Source: an uncultured delta proteobacterium
GTDB lineage: Bacteria; Desulfobacterota; WTBG01; CAIYCZ01; CAIRTM01
Direction: 5' to 3'
Assembly (NCBI GenBank): GCA_903881505.1
Contig: CAIRTM010000021.1
Span: 1 to 40,458, forward strand
Length of the DNA: 40,458 bases
In this document: piece after piece, positions 6,395 through 17,460 of the stretch
How the letters are laid out: each line of letters starts with the position of its first letter
Position numbering within the stretch: the first letter of the stretch is position 1
Notes under the pieces: generated by a model
What the model saw: only the letters and a program-made list of their open reading frames with translations
What the model was told of the DNA's origin: nothing
The model's database searches: none
Made by a program: the position numbers and the translations under genes

Positions 6395-6904
6395 TCAGGA
6401 AGCCGGCGCTTCCAGCCAGGTTTGAAATTCTTTGCGGCCCCCGGATTTCCATTTTTTGCCCAGTACGCTTTCGAGAAAGCGCGCGAAACAGGCGTCAAGA
6501 AAATCGTTGAGCGCGCTGATGGCGATGATGCGGCCGTGAAAGCGTTCGTCGATGTCGTCGGCGCCGGGCAGGTCGATCTTCAGGCCGGCCACTTCAAGGC
6601 GGTCGGCCCGCAGGCTGAAGCACCATGTGTTTTCGCCTTTCTCCAGCCGGAAGCGCGCTTCGCGCACTTTTTTACCCGCGCGGATCGCGGCTTTCAGGTC
6701 ATCGCTCGTGAACGTGTCGCCTGAAAACGATACGCAGCTCGCAGGCTCAAGGCTGTCGTCCTCAAGCGCGACCCTGCGGTCGATCCAGAGTTCAAACAGC
6801 TCTCCGTTCGCCTCGATCCGGCCGGCGTGCGCGTCGCTCTGGTAATAGAGCCAGGTCAGGAACTCGCGGCCGACAGCCGGCTGTTTTGAAAGCTGCTCAT
6901 CCAT
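6395..6904 (-). CDS. RdgC-associated protein
   Basis: A 169-residue protein. Near the N-terminus it has GREFLTWLYYQSDAHAGRIE, the FLTWLW-type motif that is in, or next to, RdgC-family sequences of deltaproteobacteria. The rest alternates charged strands and ends with a helix (LNDFLDACFARFLESVLGKK). The start ATG at 6904 overlaps the end of the short rdgC gene by 8 bp (ATGGATGA), so the two are translationally coupled and likely act together. The tempting reading is that RdgC here is split into two subunits; equally it may be a separate partner. No catalytic motif is visible. The gene is intact and its coding pattern matches its neighbours. Confidence 0.7.
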   Translation of the reverse strand: MDEQLSKQPAVGREFLTWLYYQSDAHAGRIEANGELFELWIDRRVALEDDSLEPASCVSFSGDTFTSDDLKAAIRAGKKVREARFRLEKGENTWCFSLRADRLEVAGLKIDLPGADDIDERFHGRIIAISALNDFLDACFARFLESVLGKKWKSGGRKEFQTWLEAPAS

Positions 6905-7511
6905 TGTGTGTATTCAAAAATTCGGTTTGTTTTTTCAGGGTTTCTTCGTCGCCGGGCCGAAGAGCGGCGGCAAGCACGGCCGGTGTCAGGGCCCTGAGCT
7001 TGAGGTCGAAAGAGCGGTAAAAGAACGCCGTGAATTCCTCGTTGGCTTTCTTGGACGTTGAGAAAAAAAGCACCTCGCCGGCAGCTGTGTTCCAGCACAC
7101 GTCAAACACCGCGGGCAGGGGCAGGACCTTTTTCAGCAGGCGCTGCAGCTGCTCCTCCCGGATGTCGTTTTTTTCTTTCTTGCTGAGGCGCTCGCGGGCG
7201 GCCTGTTCCCTGAGCTTGAGCTCTTCGCGCAAAATTGCGGCTTTGAGCGCGATCGGCGGTATGCGGCGCACGTCGATGCGCAGGGCAAATACCAGGTAGG
7301 GATCCTTGGCAAAGTGCATGTCGTCGAATTTCGTGAGCGACATGTTCTCGGCCGACACCCAGCCGGTGGACTTGTCGGTCAGCGTGCCGGGATCGATTTC
7401 GTGAAAGGCGTGCCACTGCAGCTTTTCAAGCGCGAACGGCTTGACGGCCGCGGGAACATCGCCCGTGACGCGGTAGCGGGTATAGCTGGCTGATCCTGAA
7501 AAAAGTCCCAT
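6897..7511 (-). CDS. rdgC: Short RdgC-family recombination-associated protein
   Basis: A 204-residue protein resembling the short RdgC form of deltaproteobacteria. RdgC of enterics (about 300 residues) is a ring-shaped, non-specific DNA-binding protein that restrains RecA. The supporting stretches are GSASYTRYRVTGDVP at the N-terminus, STGWVSAENM at about residue 48, FALRIDVRRIPPIALKAAIL at about 75, then a charged helix of Lys/Arg/Glu and LPLPAVFDVCWNTAAGEVLF. The last matches the conserved region where RdgC folds its second domain. No strong ribosome site precedes the ATG at 7511. It is directly coupled to the companion gene at 6395-6904. The family call is good; its action on RecA is known only for longer homologues. 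Confidence 0.75.
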   Translation of the reverse strand: MGLFSGSASYTRYRVTGDVPAAVKPFALEKLQWHAFHEIDPGTLTDKSTGWVSAENMSLTKFDDMHFAKDPYLVFALRIDVRRIPPIALKAAILREELKLREQAARERLSKKEKNDIREEQLQRLLKKVLPLPAVFDVCWNTAAGEVLFFSTSKKANEEFTAFFYRSFDLKLRALTPAVLAAALRPGDEETLKKQTEFLNTHNG

Positions 7512-7624
7512 GCGTGTGATACGCGCTTTCTGCGGAGCGGTTGAACGTGTGTTGTCAAAAGGAAAAAATAGTACCTGTTCGGCGGCAAAAATTCAAGCAT
7601 TAATGCGGTGCCGCATAGTCACAA

Positions 7625-7722
7625 CCGCTATCGGGATCGGTATCGCAATCGAACCCGAATACAGGAAAAAGGCCCTGATACCTCCATTGCGAACCCGATA
7701 CCGATAGCGATCCCGATATTGA
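7625..7722. repeat. Dispersed GATAC/GATCCC-type palindromic repeat, copy 1
   Basis: Left arm GCTATCGGGATCGGTATCG (7627-7645) and right arm CGATACCGATAGCGATCCCG (7697-7716) form an imperfect inverted repeat with a spacer of about 50 bp. Related sequence is at 19763-19796, at 24628-24712 and, weakly, at 18233-18272; all are intergenic. The 248-bp gap between lon and rdgC holds nothing else that I can see. Confidence 0.65.
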
Positions 7723-7759
7723 GATGTCGGAAGGGGTACAGACGGCCGGCAGTTCGCCC

Positions 7760-10174
<2,415 letters not shown>

Positions 10175-10314
10175 GGTGCGGACATCCTTCTCTCTGCCGC
10201 GCACGGGCGCGGCGGGTCAGCTCCGGGTCGTTCGGGGGGCGGGAACCGTGCGTCCCGGCAACGCGGCTGCTGCGCGGCCGCGGCACAGGGACGAGGTCTG
10301 CCTGCGGGCTCAGG

Positions 10315-11571
10315 CTATGCCGTTTCCTGTTTTGAGCTGTAGACCATGATCGGCGGGGCTTTTCTGATGATAACATCCTCGCTGATGATGCACTCTTCGA
10401 CATCCGCCCGGGTCGGCAGATCATACATGATTTCCAGCATGGTGTCTTCGAGTATGGCCCGCAGCCCGCGAGCGCCCGACTTGCGCTTGATGGCCATGTC
10501 GGCGATCACGCCGAGCACCTCGTCGCTGAAGCGCAGCTTGACGCCTTCAAATTCGAACAGTTTTTCATACTGCTTGGTCAGCGCGTTTTTGGGCGCGGTC
10601 AGGATTTCGATGAGCGCGGCGCGGTCGAGGTCATCCAGCGCGGCAACAACGGGCAGGCGGCCGACGAATTCGGGGATGAGGCCGTATTTTATGAGGTCTT
10701 CGGGCTGCACGTCCTTCAGGATGTCGGCGGCCTGCCTGCTCGACCCGTGTCTGACATCGGCGCCGAACCCGATGGTTTTTTTGTCGGTGCGCTGCCGTAT
10801 AACGTTTTCAAGCCCGTTAAAGGCCCCGCCGCAGATGAACAGGATATTGGACGTGTCGACCTGCAGGAAGTCCTGCTGCGGGTGCTTGCGCCCTCCCTTG
10901 GGCGGCACATTGGCGACCGTGCCCTCGATGATTTTCAGCAGGGCCTGCTGCACGCCCTCGCCGGACACGTCCCGGGTGATCGAGGGTGTGTCGGACTTGC
11001 GGGTGATCTTGTCGATTTCGTCGATATAGACGATGCCGCGCGATGCGCGTTCGATATTGTAGTCGGCTGCCTGCAGCAGGCTCAAAATGATATTCTCAAC
11101 GTCTTCGCCGACATAGCCGGCCTCGGTCAGCGAGGTGGCGTCGGCGATCGTGAAGGGCACGTGCAGAATGCGCGCCAGGGTCTGGGCCAGCAGTGTCTTG
11201 CCCGTGCCGGTCGGCCCGATCAGCAGGATGTTGCTTTTCTGCAGTTCGACATCGTCCTTGCCGCGGCGGTAGTCCACCCGGCGGTAATGATTATAGACCG
11301 CGACCGAGAGGACTTTTTTGGCCTTGTCCTGGCCGACGACGTACTGGTCAAGGAATTTCTTGATTTCGTGCGGCTTGGGGACATTGGTGTTCTTCAGGGA
11401 AAGCGCTTCGCGCTCCTGCTCTTCGGCAATAATGTCATTGCACAGCTCGATGCATTCGTCGCAGATGTACACTGACGGCCCGGCAACGAGCTTTTTGACT
11501 TCATCCTGGCTTTTTCCGCAAAATGAGCAGAAAAGGTGGCTGCTTTTACCTGTTCCTCGTTTTGTTACCAT
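10315..11571 (-). CDS. clpX: ClpX, ATP-binding unfoldase subunit of ClpXP
   Basis: A 418-residue AAA+ unfoldase that recognises, unfolds and feeds substrates into ClpP. The N-terminal zinc domain has Cys15, Cys18, Cys37 and Cys40 ([18 protein letters not shown]). Walker A is [12 protein letters not shown], Walker [12 protein letters not shown], the pore loop GYVGEDVE, and the ClpP-docking loop is IGFG in [10 protein letters not shown]. The ATG at 11571 is preceded by GAGG. It sits between clpP (128 bp upstream) and lon (140 bp downstream), the usual arrangement in many proteobacteria. Nothing is unusual. Confidence 0.97.
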   Translation of the reverse strand: MVTKRGTGKSSHLFCSFCGKSQDEVKKLVAGPSVYICDECIELCNDIIAEEQEREALSLKNTNVPKPHEIKKFLDQYVVGQDKAKKVLSVAVYNHYRRVDYRRGKDDVELQKSNILLIGPTGTGKTLLAQTLARILHVPFTIADATSLTEAGYVGEDVENIILSLLQAADYNIERASRGIVYIDEIDKITRKSDTPSITRDVSGEGVQQALLKIIEGTVANVPPKGGRKHPQQDFLQVDTSNILFICGGAFNGLENVIRQRTDKKTIGFGADVRHGSSRQAADILKDVQPEDLIKYGLIPEFVGRLPVVAALDDLDRAALIEILTAPKNALTKQYEKLFEFEGVKLRFSDEVLGVIADMAIKRKSGARGLRAILEDTMLEIMYDLPTRADVEECIISEDVIIRKAPPIMVYSSKQETA

Positions 11572-11699
11572 ACGGTCCTCTATGCGTCATTACTGCGGGC
11601 CAACGGCCGGGTCAATGCGCGCCGCCTTTAACTATTCGGCTGATGCGGCCTGCGCCTCAATTGTTTTTTGCGCCGGGCCGGTAATAATTGCTGCGCTAG

Positions 11700-12335
11700 T
11701 CAATGCTGCTGCGGCGTTTCGCGCGAGCTGATCACCTTATCAATTATACCATATTCGGTGGCCTGTTCAGCGCTCATGAAGAAATCGCGTTCGCAGTCGG
11801 CGTGGATACGCTCAAGCGGCTGGCCGGTATGCTGCACGAAGATGTTTTCAAGGTCTTCGCGCATCCGGATGATTTCGCGGGCGTGGATGCCGATGTCGGT
11901 CGCCTGGCCCTGAAAGCCGCCCATGGGCTGGTGCAGCAGGATGCGGCTGTGGGGAAGCGCGCTGCGCTTGCCCTGCGCGCCGGCTGCCAGCAGCACGGCG
12001 CCCATGCTCGCGGCCTGGCCGAAGCACAGCGTCGCGACCGGGCTTTTGATGAACTGCATGGTGTCGTAAATGGCCATCCCGGCGGTGACGTGCCCGCCGG
12101 GGGAATTGATGTACATGAAGATGTCCTTCTCCGGGTCTTCGGATTCGAGAAAGAGCATCTGGGCGATGACGATGCTGGCGACATGGTCGTCGATGGCGCC
12201 GCCCAGGAAGATAATGCGGTCTTTGAGCAGGCGCGAGTAGATATCGTAGGCCCGTTCGCCGCGGTTAGACTGCTCGACCACCATGGGCACGAGCTGCATG
12301 GATGGAGCCGGAACGTTTCCTTTTTCCTGTTTCAC
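11700..12335 (-). CDS. clpP: ClpP, proteolytic subunit of ClpXP
   Basis: A serine protease forming the 14-subunit chamber that works with ClpX. Catalytic residues: Ser110 in GQAASMGA, His135 in ILLHQPMGG, and the Asp in the DCERD segment near residue 180. Start choice: an ATG lies at 12341, but the only Shine-Dalgarno (TAGGAG) touches that ATG directly and sits 6 bases before a GTG at 12335. I therefore prefer the GTG (211 residues, [15 protein letters not shown]). The first 12 or so residues are probably a propeptide or leader, as ClpP is normally processed. It lies 17 bp after tig and is likely in one transcript with it. Confidence 0.95.
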   Translation of the reverse strand: MKQEKGNVPAPSMQLVPMVVEQSNRGERAYDIYSRLLKDRIIFLGGAIDDHVASIVIAQMLFLESEDPEKDIFMYINSPGGHVTAGMAIYDTMQFIKSPVATLCFGQAASMGAVLLAAGAQGKRSALPHSRILLHQPMGGFQGQATDIGIHAREIIRMREDLENIFVQHTGQPLERIHADCERDFFMSAEQATEYGIIDKVISSRETPQQH

Positions 12336-12352
12336 GCGCATCTCCTACGTTG

Positions 12353-13621
12353 TTATTTTTCAGTGATCTCAGCCGAACTCAGGATGAAATCAATGACCTT
12401 GCGTTCCATGACCTGCGGCTCAAGCCGGTCGCGCGGTATGTTTTTCCGCAGCGTCTCAACCGTTTCCTTGTACATGGCTGCAAGTTCGGCGTAGTGCCTG
12501 TCAAAGTCGGCGTCTTCGGCCTTGATGCCTTCCTTTTCCGCCAGGGCGTCAAGCAGCAGGGCAGAGCGGACCTGGCGCTCGGCCGAGGCCCTGTAGTGCT
12601 CGAGCAGCTGGTCCGGGCTCTGGCCCAGCGCGCCGATATCGAGCCCCTGCTGCTGGAACATGCGCTGAACATCGCGCAGCATGTTGCGCGCCTGCATCTC
12701 AACCATGCCCGGCGGAACCGTAAAGGGGTTTTTCTCGATCAGGGCCGCGAAAATCTGATCGCGCACATTGTTCTCGGAATGTTTCTTCTTGCGGTCGCTG
12801 ATCGAAGAGCGCACCGTCTCCTTGAGCGCGTCCAGGCTTTGATGCTCGCCCACCTCCCGGGCAAAATCATCGCTCAGCTCGGGCTTGATTTTTTCCTTGA
12901 TCGTTTTCAGGTCAATACTGAAGGCGATTGTTTTGCCGGCCGCCTGCGGGTCGCCGTAATCGGCGGCGATTGCAAGGTCGAATTTTTTTGTTTCGCCGGG
13001 ATTCATGCCGACGACCTGCTCGTCAAAGCCGGGCAGGAGCATGTTTCTGCCCAGTTCCAGAAAGTAGTCGGTTTTTTTGCCGCCAAGGTACGGCTCGCCG
13101 CCGATGAAGCCTTCCATGTCAAACGTTACGCTGTCATCCATGCGGGCCGCCCGTCCGGTGACTTCGCGCATTTCCGCATAGCTGGCGCGGTAGCGCTCGA
13201 GCTCTTCGGCCACGTCCTCATCCTTTGCATCCGGGCTGATGCGCTCGATTTTCAGGCCCGTATAGTCCTTCACGTCGATGACCGGCTTGATTTCAACGGC
13301 CACCGTATAGGAGAACTCCCGGCCTTTTTCAAGCACGCCGTTTTCGACTTTCGGCATGGATACCGGCTTGAGGTTCTGCTGCTCCATGGCTTCGGGGAAG
13401 GTTGTCTGCACCAGTTCGCTGATGACTTCCTCTTCGATCTGGGCCTTGAAATGCTTCTGCAGGATGCTCAGCGGCGCCTTGCCGGGCCGGAATCCGGGCA
13501 GGCGGACTTTTTTCTTCAGATTGTTGTAGGCCCGGTCGATGGCGGTGTCGACCGTGGCGGCGTCAAGCTCAACGGTGACGCGGCGTTCAACTTCGGAAAC
13601 ATGTGCAACCTCTGTTTTCAT
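12353..13621 (-). CDS. tig: Trigger factor
   Basis: A 422-residue ribosome-associated chaperone and peptidyl-prolyl isomerase that meets nascent chains at the exit tunnel. The ribosome-docking signature GFRPGKAP is at residues 43-50. A central FKBP-like domain follows (about 150-245: RAARMDDSVTFDMEGF, PGFDEQVVGMNPGETKKFDL), then the long helical C-terminal arms. The start ATG at 13621 has GAGGAA 8 bases upstream; the frame opens 5 codons earlier without one. It lies 26 bp downstream of tRNA-Leu and 17 bp upstream of clpP, so tRNA, chaperone and protease may be co-transcribed. Confidence 0.96.
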   Translation of the reverse strand: MKTEVAHVSEVERRVTVELDAATVDTAIDRAYNNLKKKVRLPGFRPGKAPLSILQKHFKAQIEEEVISELVQTTFPEAMEQQNLKPVSMPKVENGVLEKGREFSYTVAVEIKPVIDVKDYTGLKIERISPDAKDEDVAEELERYRASYAEMREVTGRAARMDDSVTFDMEGFIGGEPYLGGKKTDYFLELGRNMLLPGFDEQVVGMNPGETKKFDLAIAADYGDPQAAGKTIAFSIDLKTIKEKIKPELSDDFAREVGEHQSLDALKETVRSSISDRKKKHSENNVRDQIFAALIEKNPFTVPPGMVEMQARNMLRDVQRMFQQQGLDIGALGQSPDQLLEHYRASAERQVRSALLLDALAEKEGIKAEDADFDRHYAELAAMYKETVETLRKNIPRDRLEPQVMERKVIDFILSSAEITEK

Positions 13622-13647
13622 TGACTCATTCCTCATTTTCCTTGAAA

Positions 13648-13728
13648 TGCGAGAGGGGGGACTTGAACCCCCATGCCGAAGGCATACGGTCCTAAGCCGT
13701 ACGTGTATACCAGTTCCACCACTCTCGC
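13648..13728 (-). tRNA. tRNA-Leu (anticodon UAG)
   Basis: An 81-nt cloverleaf on the minus strand. The acceptor stem pairs GCGAGAG (13728-13722) with CTCTCGC, and the discriminator base is A, as in leucine tRNAs. The anticodon stem TACGG/CCGTA holds the loop CTTAGGA with anticodon UAG. A long class II variable arm with its own stem (TGCC-TTC-GGCA) and a T-arm GGGGG-TTCAAGT-CCCCC follow. CCA is not encoded. Confidence 0.97.
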
Positions 13729-13777
13729 GGATTAATATAAAAAATCCTGCATGTCACAAGGCGCAGGCCGACCCTTG

Positions 13778-13806
13778 TACATAGCGGTTTTTTTAAAAAA
13801 TGTCAA
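13778..13806 (-). promoter_or_regulatory. Sigma-70-type promoter for tRNA-Leu and tig
   Basis: On the minus strand TTGACA (13806-13801), a perfect -35 box, is followed after exactly 17 bp by TATGTA (13783-13778). Transcription would start about 45 bases before the tRNA. The spacer is an oligo-T/oligo-A tract. The remaining gap to 13968 shows nothing further. Confidence 0.65.
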
Positions 13807-13968
13807 TAATTTAAGCAGGTTACCGCTGCAATCGTTTGAAAATGCATCTATTTTCTGGAGGAAACCCCGGGGGGGATGCTCCGGGAGCAGCAGCACGGCA
13901 TTGCGGGACTTGACCGGCAGCCGGCCCGCTGTTTGCGGCAGGCCCGGGAACAGCCCTGTCGTTGCCTG

Positions 13969-16248
13969 TCAGGCGATATGCTCGCAGGCGGCCGGTTTTT
14001 TCTGATAGCCGTTTTGAATTTCAATCAGGTGGTTATAGACGCCGCTGTGCCGCACGAGATCGTCATGCGTGCCCCGCTCAACCACTTCCCCGCCGGCCAT
14101 GACCAGAATCTGGTCGGCATTGCGGATGGTTGAGAGCCGGTGGGCGATGATAAACGTCGTGCGGCCGCGCATCAGATTGTCAAGGGCGTCCTGCACGATT
14201 TTCTCCGAATGCGTGTCGAGCGCGGATGTGGCCTCGTCGAGAATCAGAAGCGGGGCGTCTTTCAGGATGGCGCGCGCAATCGCGATACGCTGGCGCTGGC
14301 CGCCGGAGAGCTTCACGCCCTTCTCGCCGATGACGGTGTCATAGCCTTCGGGCATCTGTTCGATGAATTCATGCGCGAAGGCGGAGCGGGCCGCGGCGAT
14401 GACTGCTTCGTCTGTCGCCTTCGAGCTTCCGTAGGCAATGTTGTTTTTTACGCTGTCGTTGAACAGGATCGTCTCCTGCGAAACAAGAGCGATCCGGGCC
14501 CGCAGCGAGGCGATGGTCGCGTCGCGGATATCAACGCCGTCGATTGCAATCGCGCCCTGCTGCGGGTCGTAGAAGCGCAGCAGCAGATTCGTGATGGTGC
14601 TTTTGCCCGCGCCGCTGTGGCCCACCAGGGCTGTCACCGTACCGGCCGGGGCAGTCAGGCTGAGGTTTTTGAGGACCCAGTCCTCCTCGTAGCGGAACCA
14701 GACATCACGCAGTTCAACGCAGCGCCGCAGCGGCGGCAGCTCGCAGGCGCCGGGCTTTTCAACGATGTCGCTTTTCATGTCCATCATTTTAAAAATCCGA
14801 TCGGCGGCGGCAAGGGCGCGCTGCAGCTTGATGTTCTCGCCGCTCAGCGCCTTGACGGGCTTGAGCAGCAGGGCCAGGGCCGCGGTAAAGGAGAAGAACT
14901 GGCCGGGCGTCATGCGGCCCTGTATGACCTGGTAGCCGCCCAGGTAAATGATGCCGGCTGCCAGCGCCGCCCCGAACACATGCATGATGGGCGAGGACAG
15001 GGCGCTTATTTTCACGCCCTTGACGCAGAGCCGGTTTATCCGTCCGGCTTCGGCCGCGAACCGCGCGTTTTCGAACGATTCCATGCAGTATGATTTCACG
15101 GTCTGGTTGCCGGAGATGGTTTCATCAAGCAGGGTTGCGAGTTCCCCCATCCTTTCCTGGGTTTTCAGGCTGTATGCGCGCCCTTTTTTGCCGAGTATGG
15201 TGATCGGCAGCGCGGCTGCCGGCAGGACGATCAGGCACAGGAGGGCCATCTGCCAGTTCTGGTACACGACGACGGCGCTCAGGGAAATGACCACGAAAAA
15301 ATTGCGCGCCAGCTTCATGACCGCGCTTGACAGGCTCCTGCGCAGGATGCCCACGTCATTGGATATGCGCGACATGATTTCGCCGGTTGTTACCTTTGAA
15401 AAAAATGCAAGCGACATGCCCTGTATATGGCGGTACAGGTCGCTGCGCACGTCCATGATGGCCCGGTTGCCCGCGGAGCCTATAAGGTAGTTCTGCCCGA
15501 AGTCCGCAAGTCCCTTGAGCAGATAGCACACAATGATCAGCACCGGGATCAGCTTGAGCATCCCGTAGCCGCGCTGTTTTTTGACGAGTACCTCAGGGTA
15601 CAGGCCGCCCAGCAGCGCGATATTGAACCAGCGCACCTCCTCGGACTCGGTTCCCCGGGGCGCACGCGCCAGGTTCCAGCGGCCGGAGGCGTCCTGCTCA
15701 AGCAGGCCGCAGGCGGCCAGGTTTTCCCGGGAGCTGAAGGCCGCGCTCTGCTGCGCAATGCTGATAAGGTCCTGATGATCGGTGTAGAAGGTTTCCCGGG
15801 CAAGCAGCGCATTGAACGCGGCGGCGGCCGCCGCCTTCAGTGCCGCGGGCCGCGCTACGGGGTGCGCTTCGCCGGCTTTGGATTTTTTCGACAGTTTTTT
15901 TTCAGTGAGGCGGGCCAGGAAATTGCGTCCGCGCTCGATCAGGCCTTCGGGCTCATCAACAGCGTTTTCAAGCTGGCGCATGCTGTCAGCCGGAACGGCT
16001 GAGCGCAGCAGGCGTGCCTGAAAGCTGTCCGCCGGGCCGGCCAGCAGCCGGTCGAGCGCGGCCGTATCGCGCACGTCGGTGAGTGTTATGACGGAGCTGT
16101 TCTGTACGAATATTCCGTCGATCGCCGGTTTTACGAGATAGGCGATCAGCGCGCTGGTTGCCGAAAGCACGATAATGCAGGCAAGCGCGCCGATCAAAGA
16201 GGCCGTATAGGGTCTAACGTAGCGCAACAGGCGCAGGAACAGTTTCAT
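13969..16248 (-). CDS. msbA: MsbA-like lipid ABC exporter with an enlarged first periplasmic loop
   Basis: A 759-residue half-transporter (TM domain plus ATPase) of the lipid A/multidrug exporter family; homodimers flip lipid A-core across the inner membrane. MKLFLRLLRYVRPY fixes the start at 16248, with GAGG upstream. ATPase motifs: Walker A GHSGAGKST (543-551), signature LSGGQ (647-651), Walker B LLILDEATSALD (667-678), H-loop AHRLST. TM1 is about 15-37, but TM2 begins only near 230. Residues about 48-226 form a soluble-looking, Ala/Glu-rich insertion with an oligo-alanine stretch; ordinary MsbA has about 580 residues and a short loop here. No frameshift is apparent. It lies 85 bp downstream of the glmU-like gene. 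The lipid substrate is inferred. Confidence 0.85.
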   Translation of the reverse strand: MKLFLRLLRYVRPYTASLIGALACIIVLSATSALIAYLVKPAIDGIFVQNSSVITLTDVRDTAALDRLLAGPADSFQARLLRSAVPADSMRQLENAVDEPEGLIERGRNFLARLTEKKLSKKSKAGEAHPVARPAALKAAAAAAFNALLARETFYTDHQDLISIAQQSAAFSSRENLAACGLLEQDASGRWNLARAPRGTESEEVRWFNIALLGGLYPEVLVKKQRGYGMLKLIPVLIIVCYLLKGLADFGQNYLIGSAGNRAIMDVRSDLYRHIQGMSLAFFSKVTTGEIMSRISNDVGILRRSLSSAVMKLARNFFVVISLSAVVVYQNWQMALLCLIVLPAAALPITILGKKGRAYSLKTQERMGELATLLDETISGNQTVKSYCMESFENARFAAEAGRINRLCVKGVKISALSSPIMHVFGAALAAGIIYLGGYQVIQGRMTPGQFFSFTAALALLLKPVKALSGENIKLQRALAAADRIFKMMDMKSDIVEKPGACELPPLRRCVELRDVWFRYEEDWVLKNLSLTAPAGTVTALVGHSGAGKSTITNLLLRFYDPQQGAIAIDGVDIRDATIASLRARIALVSQETILFNDSVKNNIAYGSSKATDEAVIAAARSAFAHEFIEQMPEGYDTVIGEKGVKLSGGQRQRIAIARAILKDAPLLILDEATSALDTHSEKIVQDALDNLMRGRTTFIIAHRLSTIRNADQILVMAGGEVVERGTHDDLVRHSGVYNHLIEIQNGYQKKPAACEHIA

Positions 16249-16333
16249 GCCGGTGGGTTTCCTCTGGTGTCCGGTGCCGTCCCGATTCTCGAAGGCAGGC
16301 GGCTTTTCAGAAAACGGGGAACAAGGGTCTGCG

Positions 16334-17359
16334 TTACGGCGCCGGCATGCCGGCGTGCACATGGCTGCACGCGCTGATGCGGGAGCCGTCAGGGATGCCG
16401 GCATCCTCTATAACACAGCCCGGCCCCATATGCACGCTGTTTCCAATGGTTGCGTTGCTCAGCACGCATCCGGCGCCTATCGTGCAGCCGCTGCCGATGC
16501 GGGTTTTCCCGCGCAGAACCGTGCCCGGTTCCAGCACGGTATCCATGCCGATCACGGCGCGGTCGTCGATGTGGGTGGACGCGGGCTGCAGTATGCTGAC
16601 GCCGGCGATCATATGGCGCTGCTGTATGATGGCCTGCATGCGCTCCTCTGCGCGCGCAAGGCCGCTGCGGTCATTGATGCCTTCAACCTCCCGCCAGTCT
16701 CCGGTTACGATCGCCTGCACGCCCAGGCCTGACGAGCGCCCGATCGCGATGATATCGGGCAGGTAGTATTCGCCCTGATTGTTGTCGGTGCCGACCCGTT
16801 TCAGCGCGCTGAACAGAAAGGGCGCCGCGCAGCAGTAAATGCCGGTGTTGATTTCATCGATCAGCAGCTGCGGCGCCGTGGCGTCCCGGTGCTCGACAAT
16901 GGCATGCAGTTCGCCCCGGGCGCCGCGCACGATGCGCCCGTAGCCGTGCGGGTCGTCAAGATGCACCGACAGCACGCTCACGGCAGCCCCGGCCCGGGCG
17001 TGGGAGCTCATGAAGGCATCAATCGTCGCGGGGGTTATAAAGGGGACGTCCCCGCATAGAATCAGCACCTGGCCGTCAAAGCCGGCAAGCGCCTGCTCGC
17101 AGACGGCCACGGCATGGCCCGAGCCGAGCTGCTGCTCCTGCACCACGAAGCCGACATCGGGCGCTGCCACTGCCCGCTCAACGTCGGCGCGCTGATGCCC
17201 GACCACGACCAGTATGCGGCCGCAGCCGCTCGCGCGGGCTGCCTGCAGCGGGTAATGGATCATGGGCCGTCCCGCTATCGGATGCAGCACCTTGGCAAGC
17301 GACGATTTCATGCGCGTGCCCATGCCCGCGGCCAGAACTATGCAAACGGTGCTTCCCAT
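16334..17359 (-). CDS. glmU: GlmU-like N-acetylglucosamine-1-phosphate uridyltransferase, short form
   Basis: A 341-residue protein with a complete GlmU N-terminal domain: the nucleotidyl signature LAAGMGTRMKSSLAKVLHPI (near residue 8), QEQQLGSGHAV, CGDVPF, NTGIY and EYYLPDII. It joins UTP and GlcNAc-1-phosphate to give UDP-GlcNAc for peptidoglycan and lipid A. The C-terminal left-handed beta-helix is cut short: only about four to five hexapeptide coils remain, and the stop falls before the region that in E. coli GlmU carries the acetyltransferase residues. The two other frames downstream do not continue the protein, so this is not a simple frameshift. The ATG at 17359 has AAGG 9 bases upstream. 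Glucosamine-1-phosphate acetylation must come from elsewhere if it is needed. Confidence 0.85.
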   Translation of the reverse strand: MGSTVCIVLAAGMGTRMKSSLAKVLHPIAGRPMIHYPLQAARASGCGRILVVVGHQRADVERAVAAPDVGFVVQEQQLGSGHAVAVCEQALAGFDGQVLILCGDVPFITPATIDAFMSSHARAGAAVSVLSVHLDDPHGYGRIVRGARGELHAIVEHRDATAPQLLIDEINTGIYCCAAPFLFSALKRVGTDNNQGEYYLPDIIAIGRSSGLGVQAIVTGDWREVEGINDRSGLARAEERMQAIIQQRHMIAGVSILQPASTHIDDRAVIGMDTVLEPGTVLRGKTRIGSGCTIGAGCVLSNATIGNSVHMGPGCVIEDAGIPDGSRISACSHVHAGMPAP

Positions 17360-17460
17360 GAGAGCCGCCTTTCTGCTTCCTTGACAAGGTGAGGCCAACC
17401 GTGGCATACAGTATGTACACAAAACCCCTGCGGGGCACGGCGAAAGGATATATCATCTGT

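Noticed and set aside
12302-13624. 440-codon plus-strand frame opposite tig
   Set aside because: It covers the trigger factor gene almost exactly; antisense frames in GC-rich genes are commonly open. No ribosome site or family signal.
16249-16404. 52-codon N-terminal extension of the MsbA-like frame, or a missing GlmU C-terminus by frameshift
   Set aside because: The extension is Pro/Arg/Ala-rich, lacks a ribosome site and does not resemble either MsbA or the GlmU acetyltransferase domain.
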